Shown here in pieces: positions 1-7,599 of a stretch of 64,000 nt of DNA; the stretch's first letter is position 1, and each line of letters opens with the position of its first letter. The notes beneath the pieces were generated by a model, which had not been told where the DNA came from, ran no database searches, and was given only the letters and a program-made list of their open reading frames with translations. This DNA is from Streptomyces sp. SCSIO 75703 (lineage in GTDB: Bacteria > Actinomycetota > Actinomycetes > Streptomycetales > Streptomycetaceae). A program made the translations under genes and the position numbers. The stretch covers positions 3,658,001 to 3,722,000 of the forward strand of contig NZ_CP144555.1 of NCBI RefSeq assembly GCF_036607905.1, read 5' to 3'.

Positions 1-243
1 GCTGCACACCACTGCGAGATTTGCTTCGATTTTTGCAGGTTCATGTACCCCAACAACGGAGAAGTCAGTCTTCTCGTCGACGCCGAGAACGACGAGTCCA
101 CCTTGAGCGTTCGCGAAGGCGCTAATTGTTTCCCACATGCTTGCCGGCAGACCACCCTGTGAACGCTTCACCTCACACGTGAAGTGATCCCCGCCGAACC
201 GGCGCAGCTTCGCAAGCAAGTCTTGCAAGTCAGCTTCCGTCAC
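1..243 (-). CDS. AlbA_2-domain (divergent AAA-4 / Schlafen-like) protein, N-terminal fragment
   Basis: Only the first 81 codons are in the window, read leftward from the GTG at 241-243; the rest runs off the left edge. The start fits a strong Shine-Dalgarno sequence (complement of 251-258) seven bases upstream. The fragment has the features of the AlbA_2 domain: EVKRSQGGLP near residue 25, then ISAFANAQGGLVVLGV. Full-length relatives usually carry this nucleic-acid-binding domain N-terminal, often before a winged-helix region, and are annotated as ATP-binding proteins or transcriptional regulators. The domain also occurs in Schlafen-like nucleases and some defence loci. As the outermost visible gene of the element it may be cargo. 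Function beyond the domain is unknown. Confidence 0.7.
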   Translation of the reverse strand, partial: MTEADLQDLLAKLRRFGGDHFTCEVKRSQGGLPASMWETISAFANAQGGLVVLGVDEKTDFSVVGVHEPAKIEANLAVVCS

Positions 244-408
244 TTGTCTGCCTCCTCCCTGTCTGGGGAGCCTCAGAGTAGCGTCTTGGTAGCCCTCGCT
301 CCCATGATGTACCCATGATGATTGAAAAAACTTGCATGAGGCCACGCCAGGTCAGTCGCCTTGGCGGTCAAGTCTGCCCGTGACCTGCCCGTTAGCCGCC
401 GCAAGGCG

Positions 409-969
409 TCAGCCCACACGGTTCGGCGATGCAGTTTCATCTATGAACCCGTGAGTGGCCGGACCGGTTGCCCGTTGCGCAAGCCACCCGGACACCCGAG
501 GGCCCCCATTCACGGCGAGACCCTGATGAACGGTCCGAACGTGCTGGAAGCCATGGTTCAGGTAGTACGCCTGCAAGCCTGCGTTCGTCGTCCATGCGTC
601 AAGGCGAAGCCACTTGGCGCCGGCGCGATGGCCGCGATCCCCGGCCCAATCCAGCAGCCGGCCGCCAAGGTCCTGGCCACTATGTGTCCGCGCCACGGTC
701 AGCTTATTGATGAACAGGCAGGGTTCCTCTAGCTCCTCTGCGGTCCACAGCCCGTCCTCCGCTTCCGGGGTCAACGTGATCGTGGCCGCCGTGACATCAC
801 CGTCGCGCACCATGAACACCTCCCCTGCCTCAATGGTGGCGAGTAGCTTGTCGGCCGGGTACGGACGCTGCCATTGATCAGTGCCGAGACGAGACAACCA
901 AGCTGCTGCCTCCTGCCGGAAGGCGAGCAGCTTGGCCAGGTCGTGCGGTTGCGCTGAGCAGATTCTCAC
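409..969 (-). CDS. GNAT-family N-acetyltransferase
   Basis: A 186-residue protein. The GTG start at 969 overlaps the stop of the upstream gntR gene (GTGA, 966-969), so the two are probably co-transcribed and translationally coupled. The GNAT fold is shown by the acetyl-CoA-binding motif A region SGQDLGGRLLDWA after the beta-4 segment FINKLTVA, and by the later LRLDAWTTNAGLQAYYLNHG segment typical of motif B. Length is normal for a single-domain GNAT. The substrate cannot be read from sequence; it could be a small molecule or a protein. Position in an operon with the element's repressor makes it accessory cargo rather than a transfer gene. Confidence 0.8.
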   Translation of the reverse strand: MRICSAQPHDLAKLLAFRQEAAAWLSRLGTDQWQRPYPADKLLATIEAGEVFMVRDGDVTAATITLTPEAEDGLWTAEELEEPCLFINKLTVARTHSGQDLGGRLLDWAGDRGHRAGAKWLRLDAWTTNAGLQAYYLNHGFQHVRTVHQGLAVNGGPRVSGWLAQRATGPATHGFIDETASPNRVG

Positions 970-1739
970 TGAGGCTCGTTCTCTTCCCGGCCGGACAGAG
1001 TGCCGATCTCGTAGTTCATCTGGTTGAGGTCGCCCCGGAAGGTGGTGACCGTGCAGCGGATCGGCCGATCCTCCGAGTAGCCGGTGCGCGTCCAGAGCAG
1101 CACGGGCACCCCGGCGCCGATCTCCAAGAGGCGCGCCTCTTCGGGGGTCGGCATGCGGGCCGCGATCTCGTCGAAGTAGCCCACCTGCTCGATGCCGTGC
1201 GACGCGAGATACCGCGTGGTCCCCTCTTCGATGTCGCCCGGTTCTGCGAGCCGTGGTGACCGCTCTGTGAGCCACCCCGGGTACCAGGTGGCCTGTGTCG
1301 ACCACGGCACGTCATCGACGTACCGGTGGCAGAACCGCAGGACCGTGGTGGACCCCACATCGACCTTCAGCCGTTCCGCGACATCCGCAGACGCCGGGGT
1401 CATCTCGACTCGGAACGTCTGGTGCGGTCGGCGGCCGGCGTTTGTCACGTCCGTGCGATACGCGTCGCCGTTCTGCGGGAAGTCCAGGTTCTCGAACCGG
1501 GACGCGTTGAGCTTGAACACCTCGTGCGATCGAACCTCGTAGCCCAACCCTTGGCTGGACGAGACGAGACCCTGGCTGACCAGGAGACTTAGCCCGTTCC
1601 GCACAGTGTTCCTCGAAGCGTCAAAGCGCTTCATCAGGTCGCTCTCCGACGGCAACCGCGCACCCGGCGCGTACGTGCCGCTGTCGATCTCTCGGCGCAG
1701 GGCATCGGCCACCTGCCGGTACTTCGGCTGCTTGCTCAT
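966..1739 (-). CDS. GntR/HutC-family transcriptional regulator (UTRA domain), likely element repressor
   Basis: A 257-residue regulator. The N-terminal winged helix covers about residues 1-72 (PKYRQVADALRREI, then ARLPSESDLMKRFDASRNT, the usual GntR recognition region). A UTRA effector-binding domain follows at about residues 95-245. ATG 1739 is chosen because a G-rich Shine-Dalgarno (GATGGGGG) precedes it and the GntR domain starts at once; an in-frame extension to 1856 would run through the operator region. In AICEs such as pSAM2 a GntR-type protein (KorSA) represses excision and transfer genes, and this gene sits divergently from the transfer operon with paired inverted repeats between them. 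The effector is unknown. Confidence 0.85.
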   Translation of the reverse strand: MSKQPKYRQVADALRREIDSGTYAPGARLPSESDLMKRFDASRNTVRNGLSLLVSQGLVSSSQGLGYEVRSHEVFKLNASRFENLDFPQNGDAYRTDVTNAGRRPHQTFRVEMTPASADVAERLKVDVGSTTVLRFCHRYVDDVPWSTQATWYPGWLTERSPRLAEPGDIEEGTTRYLASHGIEQVGYFDEIAARMPTPEEARLLEIGAGVPVLLWTRTGYSEDRPIRCTVTTFRGDLNQMNYEIGTLSGREENEPQ

Positions 1740-1760
1740 GCCCCCATCATGACTCACTCG

Positions 1761-1777
1761 CTCAACTTGTTGGTACA
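1761..1777. promoter_or_regulatory. Candidate GntR operator, gntR-proximal copy
   Basis: A 17-base sequence whose exact reverse complement occurs at 1837-1853. Inside it is CTTGT-N4-ACATG, an imperfect copy of the dyad in the partner site. It lies 22 bases upstream of the gntR start, where a bound regulator would repress its own gene. Confidence 0.55.
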
Positions 1778-1836
1778 TGTGGACCCCAATCCCTTGACGG
1801 CTCACTGTCCGTGGGTGCAGCATCACTGCATCGGCT

Positions 1837-1853
1837 TGTACCAACAAGTTGAG
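1837..1853. promoter_or_regulatory. Candidate GntR operator, transfer-operon-proximal copy
   Basis: This is the exact inverted copy of 1761-1777, 59 bases away. It contains a perfect short dyad, CTTGT-N4-ACAAG (1835-1848), the size expected for a HutC-type GntR dimer. It faces the rightward transfer operon. The two sites together suggest coordinate repression of both divergent transcripts. Confidence 0.55.
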
Positions 1854-2303
1854 CAAGCGGAGTAATTCCCTTGAGTTGTCTTCGCCTGCGCTGATGCACA
1901 GGGCGGGGACGCTGCAATCCCGCTAAAGGCCAGGTGAAACAGGGTTTCGGCCCGTACTGGCGAGGTGGCCCGGTGACCGCGAGCAACGGCCGGAGGGTGG
2001 GGCTTAAGGCCCCCTTGCAGCCGTTCTGTTCCTTCGACCTACAGGAGACCTGATGCATCAACGAAGGCCTTGAGCGCCCCGGTAAGGACCGGCCGGCGGC
2101 GCTGCGCGGTAGCTCGGTCCGTCACCGCTCGCAGCACCGTTGCTGCGTCGGCTGCCTCTCTCGCCCGTCCGCTCCGCGCACTGCGTAAGGGCGTACGGAC
2201 GAGGGCGCGGGGAGTCGAGACCGACTTCAACGGCGAGCGGCCCCCGGGGTGCCACCCGGGAGCCGCGTTCGGGCCGTTTCACCTGCTAGGGAGACCACGA
2301 CCC
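1854..2303 (+). other. Long untranslated leader of the element's rightward operon
   Basis: About 450 bases separate the operator region from the first convincing gene. A strong hairpin lies at 1985-2025 (outer arm AACGGC/GCCGTT, inner arm GGGGC/GCCCC, loop TTAAG). A six-codon reading frame at 2053-2073 (M-H-Q-R-R-P-stop) follows a good Shine-Dalgarno, CAGGAG. A longer in-frame extension of the next gene back to 2070 exists but is Arg/Ala-rich without domain features, so I did not accept it. The region looks like a structured leader. Confidence 0.4.
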
Positions 2304-2573
2304 ATGAACCCCATCGTCACTGTTCAGGAAGCTGTTACCGCGTTCGCCGACTTCATGGAGCCGACGGACGCCGAGCTGGACGCGGTCGAGCAGGAGATGC
2401 CCGTGATCCTCGCGGACGTCGACCTGTTGGACGCGTACATCGTCACCCTCGACCGCACGCCGACCGAGCTGGACGACCGCCGCACCCGGCGGGCCCGCCG
2501 GCGCGCGCTGGCCGCCCGCGCCGCGCTGGTCAACCGCACGGCCGGTGTGGGCCTGCCCGGGGGTGCCGCATGA
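2304..2573 (+). CDS. Small DUF6284-like protein
   Basis: An 89-residue acidic-then-basic protein with no signal peptide or membrane segment. The central part, EPTDAELDAVEQEMPVILAD followed by LDAYIVTLDRTPTELD and an Arg-rich RRTRRARRRALAAR segment, matches my recollection of the DUF6284 family of small proteins in Streptomyces integrative elements. The ATG at 2304 is chosen over the upstream TTG at 2070 because a GGGAG Shine-Dalgarno precedes it and the family begins near here. Its stop overlaps the next start (ATGA, 2570-2573), so it is translationally coupled to the following gene. The molecular role is unknown. Confidence 0.65.
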   Translation: MNPIVTVQEAVTAFADFMEPTDAELDAVEQEMPVILADVDLLDAYIVTLDRTPTELDDRRTRRARRRALAARAALVNRTAGVGLPGGAA

Positions 2574-3904
2574 GCGCCGCCGAGAAGAACCTGAGTGCCG
2601 CGCACGCCGAGGTGAAGGCAGAGATCACGCGGACGGACACCAAGACGGCCCTGCTCCTGGCGTTCGTCGGCGCGATCCTCGCCGGTACGTGGACGGTCGC
2701 CCGCGACCTGCCGCTGACCGTGCCTGCTGTCGTTGTGGGCAGTCTGGGTGTGGCGTTGCTGGTCGGTGCGGCCGGTCTGCTGCTGCGGTCGGTGCGCCCG
2801 AACCTGCGCGGACGGCACGGCTTCCCCCTGTGGGCCACCCTCACCGCCGACGAGATCGGCGCCGCCGTTACCCGGGACCTGGCCGCCGACATCGCCGGAC
2901 TGTCCCGGCTCGCGGTCGCCAAGTTCACGTGCCTGCGCCGCGCGGTCGACCTCACCCTGACCGGCGGTGCCCTGCTCCCTCGCCGCCCTGCTCACAGCCG
3001 GGGGTGCGGCATGAACCTTCACCGCAAGGGCCGCGCGGCCCTGGTGCTCGCCCTGGTCGCCGTGGTCGGTATGGCGTTTAGGGTGTCGTGGAACGCGTTG
3101 CGGGACATCGCCGGTGCCGTCGGCGCGGACGAGACGGCGGCGATGCTGTACCCGTTCGTGGTCGACGGCCTCATGGCGCTCGCCCTCATCGCCACCCTGG
3201 TACTGGCCGACCGCGACCGCACGTTCGCCCTGCGCGTGCTGGGGGCGTACACGGTCGCCTCGCTGGTCCTCAACTACGTGCATGGTCTGGTGCCGGAGCT
3301 GCACGGCCGCACGGTCGACTGGGGGCGGCTGGCCGACTGGGATCCGGCGAACTGGGCCCTGGTCCTGCTCGCCACGTCGCTGCCGGTCGGGTCGATCTAC
3401 TTCGGTTCCGACCTCGTGGCCAAGGTTCTGCACCACCGCCCCGCCCCGATCCCCACCTTGGGCACGAATGCGGATGAATCTACCGAGACCGATATGAAAC
3501 GGTCTACGGCTGACCTGCCCGTATCGACCCTCGCGCCGATCACCCCGAACGCGACGACGCTGCCCCGTCCGGTGACCGTCGACTTCCTGAAGTCGACTCT
3601 CCCGGCCAAGCCGTCTCCCTCGATCGCCCCGGCCCCGGTCGCGCCGATCGAGCGGCGTGCGGTGGCGGCGGAGTCGACCCGGCCGCGTCGTGCCACGGGC
3701 CGTGTCCCGGCGGTGGCGAAGTCGAGTCGGCCGAAGCGCACGCCGGATCAGTTGCTCGCCGAGGCGCACGAGGCGACGGCCGATTGGCCAGACGCGAAGG
3801 TGACCGCGGAGGGGATCCGGCGTGCGGTGCGTACGTCCCCGGTCAACGCGCGGGCGCTGCGGGACACCCTGCGGGCGGAGCGCGCCGAGGGGGCGGCGGC
3901 GTGA
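2570..3904 (+). CDS. Pycsar-effector-like membrane protein fused to a DUF2637 spread-type protein (apparent +1 insertion)
   Basis: One open frame of 444 codons that looks like two genes joined. Residues 1-146 resemble the PycTM-type Pycsar effector family: an EVKAEITRTDTKTALLLAF amphipathic/first membrane segment, a second membrane segment near residue 50 (VVVGSLGVALLVGAAGLLL), then RAVDLTLTGGALL at the start of a third. Residues 148-444 form a DUF2637 protein (about four membrane segments to residue 285, then a Pro/Thr-rich cytoplasmic tail), typical of Streptomyces element spread proteins. Removing one C from the CCC at 2977-2979 restores a hydrophobic third segment and a TGA that overlaps ATG 3011. 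The fusion may therefore be a sequencing error, a mutation or a real product. Confidence 0.7.
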   Translation: MSAAEKNLSAAHAEVKAEITRTDTKTALLLAFVGAILAGTWTVARDLPLTVPAVVVGSLGVALLVGAAGLLLRSVRPNLRGRHGFPLWATLTADEIGAAVTRDLAADIAGLSRLAVAKFTCLRRAVDLTLTGGALLPRRPAHSRGCGMNLHRKGRAALVLALVAVVGMAFRVSWNALRDIAGAVGADETAAMLYPFVVDGLMALALIATLVLADRDRTFALRVLGAYTVASLVLNYVHGLVPELHGRTVDWGRLADWDPANWALVLLATSLPVGSIYFGSDLVAKVLHHRPAPIPTLGTNADESTETDMKRSTADLPVSTLAPITPNATTLPRPVTVDFLKSTLPAKPSPSIAPAPVAPIERRAVAAESTRPRRATGRVPAVAKSSRPKRTPDQLLAEAHEATADWPDAKVTAEGIRRAVRTSPVNARALRDTLRAERAEGAAA

Positions 3905-5034
3905 GCGGGCTGCGGATCGGTTCGCTCTGCTCCGGTTACGGCGGCCTGGACATGGCCGTCCAGGCCGTCTTCGGCGGCTCGCTGGCCTGGGTCGCGGACA
4001 ACGACGCCGGAGCCTCCCGCATCCTCGCCCACCACCACCCGCACGTGCCGAACCTGGGCGACATCACCGCCACTTGCTGGGACGAGGTGGAACCGGTCGA
4101 CATCGTGACGGGCGGCTACCCGTGCCAGCCGTTCAGCTCCGCCGGCAAGAGGAAGGGAACCGCTGATGAGCGGCACATCTGGCCCGACATCGCCCGTGCC
4201 CTTGGGGTTCTACGACCCCGTCTCGCGGTGTTTGAGAACGTCGCAGGGCACCTTTCTCTCGGATTCGACTCCGTCCTCTGTGACCTTGCCGCCCTCGGGT
4301 TCGATGCGCGGTGGTGCACTCTTCGCGCATCTGACCTGGGAGCGGCTCACCAGCGCAAGCGCCTCTTCGTCCTCGCCTGGCCTGCCGACTCCGGCAGCAC
4401 GGGACTGGAGGGGCGGCGGGCAGCGCGGGCAGCTTCCGACCGCCGTCGGCTCGCTCCTGCCGACCCCGTCGACCTCGGAGAACACCGGAGCCGGACACGT
4501 GGCGCAGGGCGGGATGAACCTGCGCCACGTCGTCTCGCTGCTGCCGAACCCGCGCGCGTCGGAGAACGAGAACCGGCAGACCCGGCGCAGTCCCTCGCAG
4601 GAAGCCGGGCGGCATGGCAAGAGCCTGGCTGCCGAGATGGGCTCGCTCCTGCCGACCCCGCGGGCCACGGACGGCGCGAAGGGCGCGGTCTCGCGCACGG
4701 ATGCGACGGACCGGCGGGTGCAGTCCGGCAGGGCGAATCTGCAGACGGCGCTGAGCGCGTTTCCGACGGGTGGGGCGAGTACGCCGAAGCGGTTGCGCGG
4801 TGGGAGGCGGTCCTCCAGCGCTCCGCCCCCGGGCCAGTTGACGCTGTGGGACGGCTGAGTCCCGCCTTCGTCGAATGGCTCATGGGCCTGCCCGCCGGGC
4901 ACGTCACCGCTGTCCCCGGCCTGTCCCGGTCCGCACAGCTCAAGGCGCTGGGCAACGGCGTGGTCCCGCAACAGGCCACGGCCGCGCTGCGCTTCCTCGC
5001 CCCCGCCGCCCTCCCCGCCCGTACGGCCGCCTGA
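3901..5034 (+). CDS. C5 cytosine DNA methyltransferase
   Basis: A 377-residue Dcm-type enzyme that transfers a methyl group from S-adenosylmethionine to cytosine C5. Motif I is GSLCSGYGGLD (residues 7-17), the catalytic motif IV GGYPCQPFSS (about 71-80, nucleophile Cys), motif VI FENVAGH (about 111), motif VIII QRKRLFVLA (about 151) and motif X ALGNGVVPQQA (about 350). Between VIII and IX the target-recognition region (about 165-310) is low-complexity, Arg/Ala/Pro-rich, with repeated ADP triplets. The GTG start overlaps the previous stop. No restriction endonuclease gene is visible nearby, so it is an orphan, possibly protecting the element from host restriction. A second reading frame with family-like features overlaps its middle (4166-4858). 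Confidence 0.85.
   Translation: MSGLRIGSLCSGYGGLDMAVQAVFGGSLAWVADNDAGASRILAHHHPHVPNLGDITATCWDEVEPVDIVTGGYPCQPFSSAGKRKGTADERHIWPDIARALGVLRPRLAVFENVAGHLSLGFDSVLCDLAALGFDARWCTLRASDLGAAHQRKRLFVLAWPADSGSTGLEGRRAARAASDRRRLAPADPVDLGEHRSRTRGAGRDEPAPRRLAAAEPARVGEREPADPAQSLAGSRAAWQEPGCRDGLAPADPAGHGRREGRGLAHGCDGPAGAVRQGESADGAERVSDGWGEYAEAVARWEAVLQRSAPGPVDAVGRLSPAFVEWLMGLPAGHVTAVPGLSRSAQLKALGNGVVPQQATAALRFLAPAALPARTAA
4166..4858 (+). CDS. Overlapping frame with PTP-repeat protein features inside the methyltransferase gene
   Basis: A 230-codon frame shifted relative to the methyltransferase. It does not look like random shadow translation: it has a start resembling phage PTP-repeat proteins (RTSQGTF, then LPPSGSMRGGALFA), followed by repeated units LPTPAARDW, LLPTPSTSENTG, LLPNPRASEN and LLPTPRATDG, and stops just before methyltransferase motif IX. 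From memory, phage and element proteins with this architecture occur beside or joined to cytosine methyltransferases. Both frames therefore show family-like sequence over 4166-4400. I cannot tell whether it is translated separately, was an ancestral alternative frame, or marks paired frameshifts in the methyltransferase recognition region. Confidence 0.35.
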   Translation: MSGTSGPTSPVPLGFYDPVSRCLRTSQGTFLSDSTPSSVTLPPSGSMRGGALFAHLTWERLTSASASSSSPGLPTPAARDWRGGGQRGQLPTAVGSLLPTPSTSENTGAGHVAQGGMNLRHVVSLLPNPRASENENRQTRRSPSQEAGRHGKSLAAEMGSLLPTPRATDGAKGAVSRTDATDRRVQSGRANLQTALSAFPTGGASTPKRLRGGRRSSSAPPPGQLTLWDG

Positions 5035-5065
5035 CCATCCCGAGCCTTCGAGGAGTAGCCAACCG

Positions 5066-5383
5066 ATGCGCAATGCAGACATCCGCCGCCTGGACCGCGC
5101 GATCCAGGCGACACAGAAGAAGCTCGAAGCGGTCCGCCGGGGCGAGTGGTGGCCGCTGAACGGCAGTGAGCGCCGGGCCATGGCCCGCTCGCTGGCCGCC
5201 GGCGGTTACAAGGTCGCCCGGGGCCGCAGCGCGGGCCGCGAGGAACAGCGCATGGACGCCACCGGCAACAGCGCCGAGATCCGGCTGAACGCGGAGCTGA
5301 CCGCCCTGCACGGCGAGCGTCAGCGCCTCATGACCGAGGCCGCCCGCGACAAGGCCGCCAAGAAGTCGTCCGGCTGGTTCTGA
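5066..5383 (+). CDS. Small charged hypothetical protein of the element
   Basis: A 105-residue soluble protein, rich in Arg, Glu and Ala, with no membrane segment. The N-terminal RRLDRAIQATQKKLEAVRRG and the C-terminal ELTALHGERQRLMTEAARDK look helical and may form short coiled coils; the middle holds a WWPLNGSERRAMARSLAAGG turn. The ATG at 5066 follows a GAGGAG Shine-Dalgarno. It lies between the methyltransferase (31 bp gap) and the TraB-like gene in the same operon. I do not recognise a named family. Position suggests a transfer accessory or structural partner, but that is inference only. Confidence 0.65.
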   Translation: MRNADIRRLDRAIQATQKKLEAVRRGEWWPLNGSERRAMARSLAAGGYKVARGRSAGREEQRMDATGNSAEIRLNAELTALHGERQRLMTEAARDKAAKKSSGWF

Positions 5384-5491
5384 CCAGCCCGTTTCCCGCG
5401 CCGGGGTGACCGGGACTTTCCACGGACACGGCCACCCCGGCTCACTCCCTTACTCCCGCCCCCACTGGGGGCAGTCAGGAGCAATTCCAGC

Positions 5492-7597
5492 ATGTCTGAG
5501 AACGTCGTTCACCTTCACAAGGCCACCGACCCCCCGACCGCCGACACGGCACCGACCGTGCTCACGGTCGTGCCCGACGCGTCGCCCGCACGGCCGGTGC
5601 CGCTGTGGGTGCGCTCCGGCCGCGCGGTGAAGACCGTGGCCACCCGGGCCACGGTCCGGGCGGCGGCCCGGCACGGCCTCTACACCTTCAACGGGGGCCG
5701 GATCGTGGCCCGTCGCGCGTGGGACGGCCGTACCGGCTCCCGGTACGAGCGGATGATCCGTGCGGCGGAAGCTGCGGGGAACCTGGAGGCGGCGGAGGAG
5801 TGGGAGGAGCGGCTGACCCGGTTCCGCGCCGCCCGCCACCACCGCCGCATGGACCTCCTGCACTCCCCGGTCGAGGCTGCCAAGGGTGTCGCCGTCGGTG
5901 CGGGGATGAGCATCGGGGTCCTGGTCGCCCTCGGCGTCGTCATGGCGATCAGCACGGGCCACGTCGGCGACGTGGTCACGCCGCTGTCGGCGACGGTCGA
6001 CTTCATCGCCCTGCTGATCCGGATCGTCCAGGTGGTGTGGGGTCCGGCTCTGTCGATCGGCCCGTTCCTCGTCCTGCTCGCCCTGTGGTCGGTCGGTCGC
6101 AAGCAGCACGCCGCACCCGCCTGGGCCCTGCCCGCCAACGTCCGCAACACCGAGGGGGAGCCGATCACCCCGTCCATCGTGGTCAAGGCCCTGCGCGACC
6201 TCGGCGTGCCCGCCCTGGCGCGTGCCATCAAGGAGATGGGCGACGCCGGCGCCTCGATGCTCGGCCCGATCACGATCGCCGGATGCGGTGTCGAGGTTGA
6301 CGTGACCCTTCCCTCCGGGGTGTCGACCAACGAGGTGCAGGCCAAGCGGCGCAAGCTCGCGGAGAACCTGACCCGGCACGAACACGAGGTGTTCAATACC
6401 ATCCCCCAGGCCGCCCGTACGGTGCGGCTGTGGGTCGCCGACTCCGGCGCGCTGGACGAGCCGATCGGCCCGTCGCCGCTGGTCACCGACGACACGATGA
6501 CCGCCGACTACACCAAGGGCAAGGCCCCGTGGGGTCAGGACCTGCGCGGGGACGCCGCCGCCCTGTCCCTCTACCAGCGCCACCTGTTGATCACGGGTCT
6601 GTCGAACCAGGGCAAGACCGTGGCCCTGCGCTCCCTGGCGCTGTGGCTGTCCCTGGACAAGTCCGTGCAGTTCCTCATGGGCGACCTCAAGGGCGCGGGC
6701 GACTGGAACATGTTCGACGGCCTGGCCACGACGCTGATCCAGGGGCCGACGGATGAGCACGTGATCCAGGTGACCGAGATGGTCGAGGGTGCCGTGGCCG
6801 AGATGAACCGGCGTCTCCAGGCGCCGCCTGGCACGGTGTTCCCGCCGCTGATCGTGCTGGTCGACGAAGCGCAGGTGGCGTTCATGTGCCCGGCCAAGGG
6901 CACGGGCAAGGACAAGCGCCCGTACGGCGGGGCAAAGGCCGATTCCCGGTACTTCATGGCCGTGCGGAAGATTCACAACCAGGGTCGTGCGGTCAACGTG
7001 CTGATGTGGCAGGGCACGCAGGACCCGACCAACGAGAACCTGCCCAAGCTGGTGCGTGAGGGCGCCCACACCCGTGCCTCCCTCGCCCTCGGCACGGAGT
7101 CGCAGGCCCGCATGGTCCTGGGGGACAAGGCCGTCGACGGCGGCGCCGCTCCCAACCTGCTGCGTCCGGGGCTGGACCGGGGAACCCTGGTCGTCGCCTC
7201 CGACGGGATCAGCATCCCGGCGGGGCAGTCGTCCATCACGGTCCGCACGCACTACATCGACGACGCCGCCACCGCGATCACCGACCGGGCCAAGGCGCTG
7301 CGCGACGGTGTCACCACCCTGCACGCCATCGACCAGAGCACGGAGCACGACCCGCTCGCCGACATCGCCGCCGTCATCGGAGACGCCCCGCGGGTGCGCA
7401 CCAAGGACGTGCTCGCACGGCTCGCCGCGCGCAACGCGGACGCCTACGGCGACTGGTCGTTCCTCGACCTCAAGCGCGTCCTCGACGACGCCGACGCCGG
7501 ACCGTACAAGTCCGACGGCGTCATGTGCGTGGCCCGCGACCGCGTGGCGCGCGCCCTCGCCAACCGCGACGACGCGGGTTCCGCTTCCGCCGAATGA
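5492..7597 (+). CDS. TraB/FtsK-SpoIIIE-type conjugative DNA translocase
   Basis: A 701-residue protein with the layout of Streptomyces TraB/TraSA translocases, which move double-stranded plasmid or element DNA between hyphae in a single-protein conjugation mechanism. Two membrane segments lie at about residues 135-160 (VGAGMSIGVLVALGVVMAI) and 170-205. The ATPase domain has Walker A GLSNQGKT (about 370-377) and Walker B LIVLVDEAQ (about 453). The C-terminal part (about 640-701) could be the winged-helix gamma domain that binds 8-bp clt repeats. It follows the element's small genes and is followed by a dense GGGAG/CTCCC repeat region. Length is close to the usual 650-800 residues. Confidence 0.88.
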   Translation: MSENVVHLHKATDPPTADTAPTVLTVVPDASPARPVPLWVRSGRAVKTVATRATVRAAARHGLYTFNGGRIVARRAWDGRTGSRYERMIRAAEAAGNLEAAEEWEERLTRFRAARHHRRMDLLHSPVEAAKGVAVGAGMSIGVLVALGVVMAISTGHVGDVVTPLSATVDFIALLIRIVQVVWGPALSIGPFLVLLALWSVGRKQHAAPAWALPANVRNTEGEPITPSIVVKALRDLGVPALARAIKEMGDAGASMLGPITIAGCGVEVDVTLPSGVSTNEVQAKRRKLAENLTRHEHEVFNTIPQAARTVRLWVADSGALDEPIGPSPLVTDDTMTADYTKGKAPWGQDLRGDAAALSLYQRHLLITGLSNQGKTVALRSLALWLSLDKSVQFLMGDLKGAGDWNMFDGLATTLIQGPTDEHVIQVTEMVEGAVAEMNRRLQAPPGTVFPPLIVLVDEAQVAFMCPAKGTGKDKRPYGGAKADSRYFMAVRKIHNQGRAVNVLMWQGTQDPTNENLPKLVREGAHTRASLALGTESQARMVLGDKAVDGGAAPNLLRPGLDRGTLVVASDGISIPAGQSSITVRTHYIDDAATAITDRAKALRDGVTTLHAIDQSTEHDPLADIAAVIGDAPRVRTKDVLARLAARNADAYGDWSFLDLKRVLDDADAGPYKSDGVMCVARDRVARALANRDDAGSASAE

Positions 7598-7599
7598 CG

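Noticed and set aside
241..408. Element left end (att copy) near the window start
   Set aside because: No match to the tRNA-Ser 3' half was found here; only a short CCCATGATG direct repeat (301-309 and 312-320) is present.
1740..1856. Extended start of the GntR gene at 1856
   Set aside because: The extension would translate through the operator repeats and is not part of the GntR domain.
2070..2303. N-terminal extension of the DUF6284-like gene from TTG 2070
   Set aside because: The extra 78 residues are Arg/Ala-rich with no conserved look, and a better Shine-Dalgarno sits before ATG 2304.
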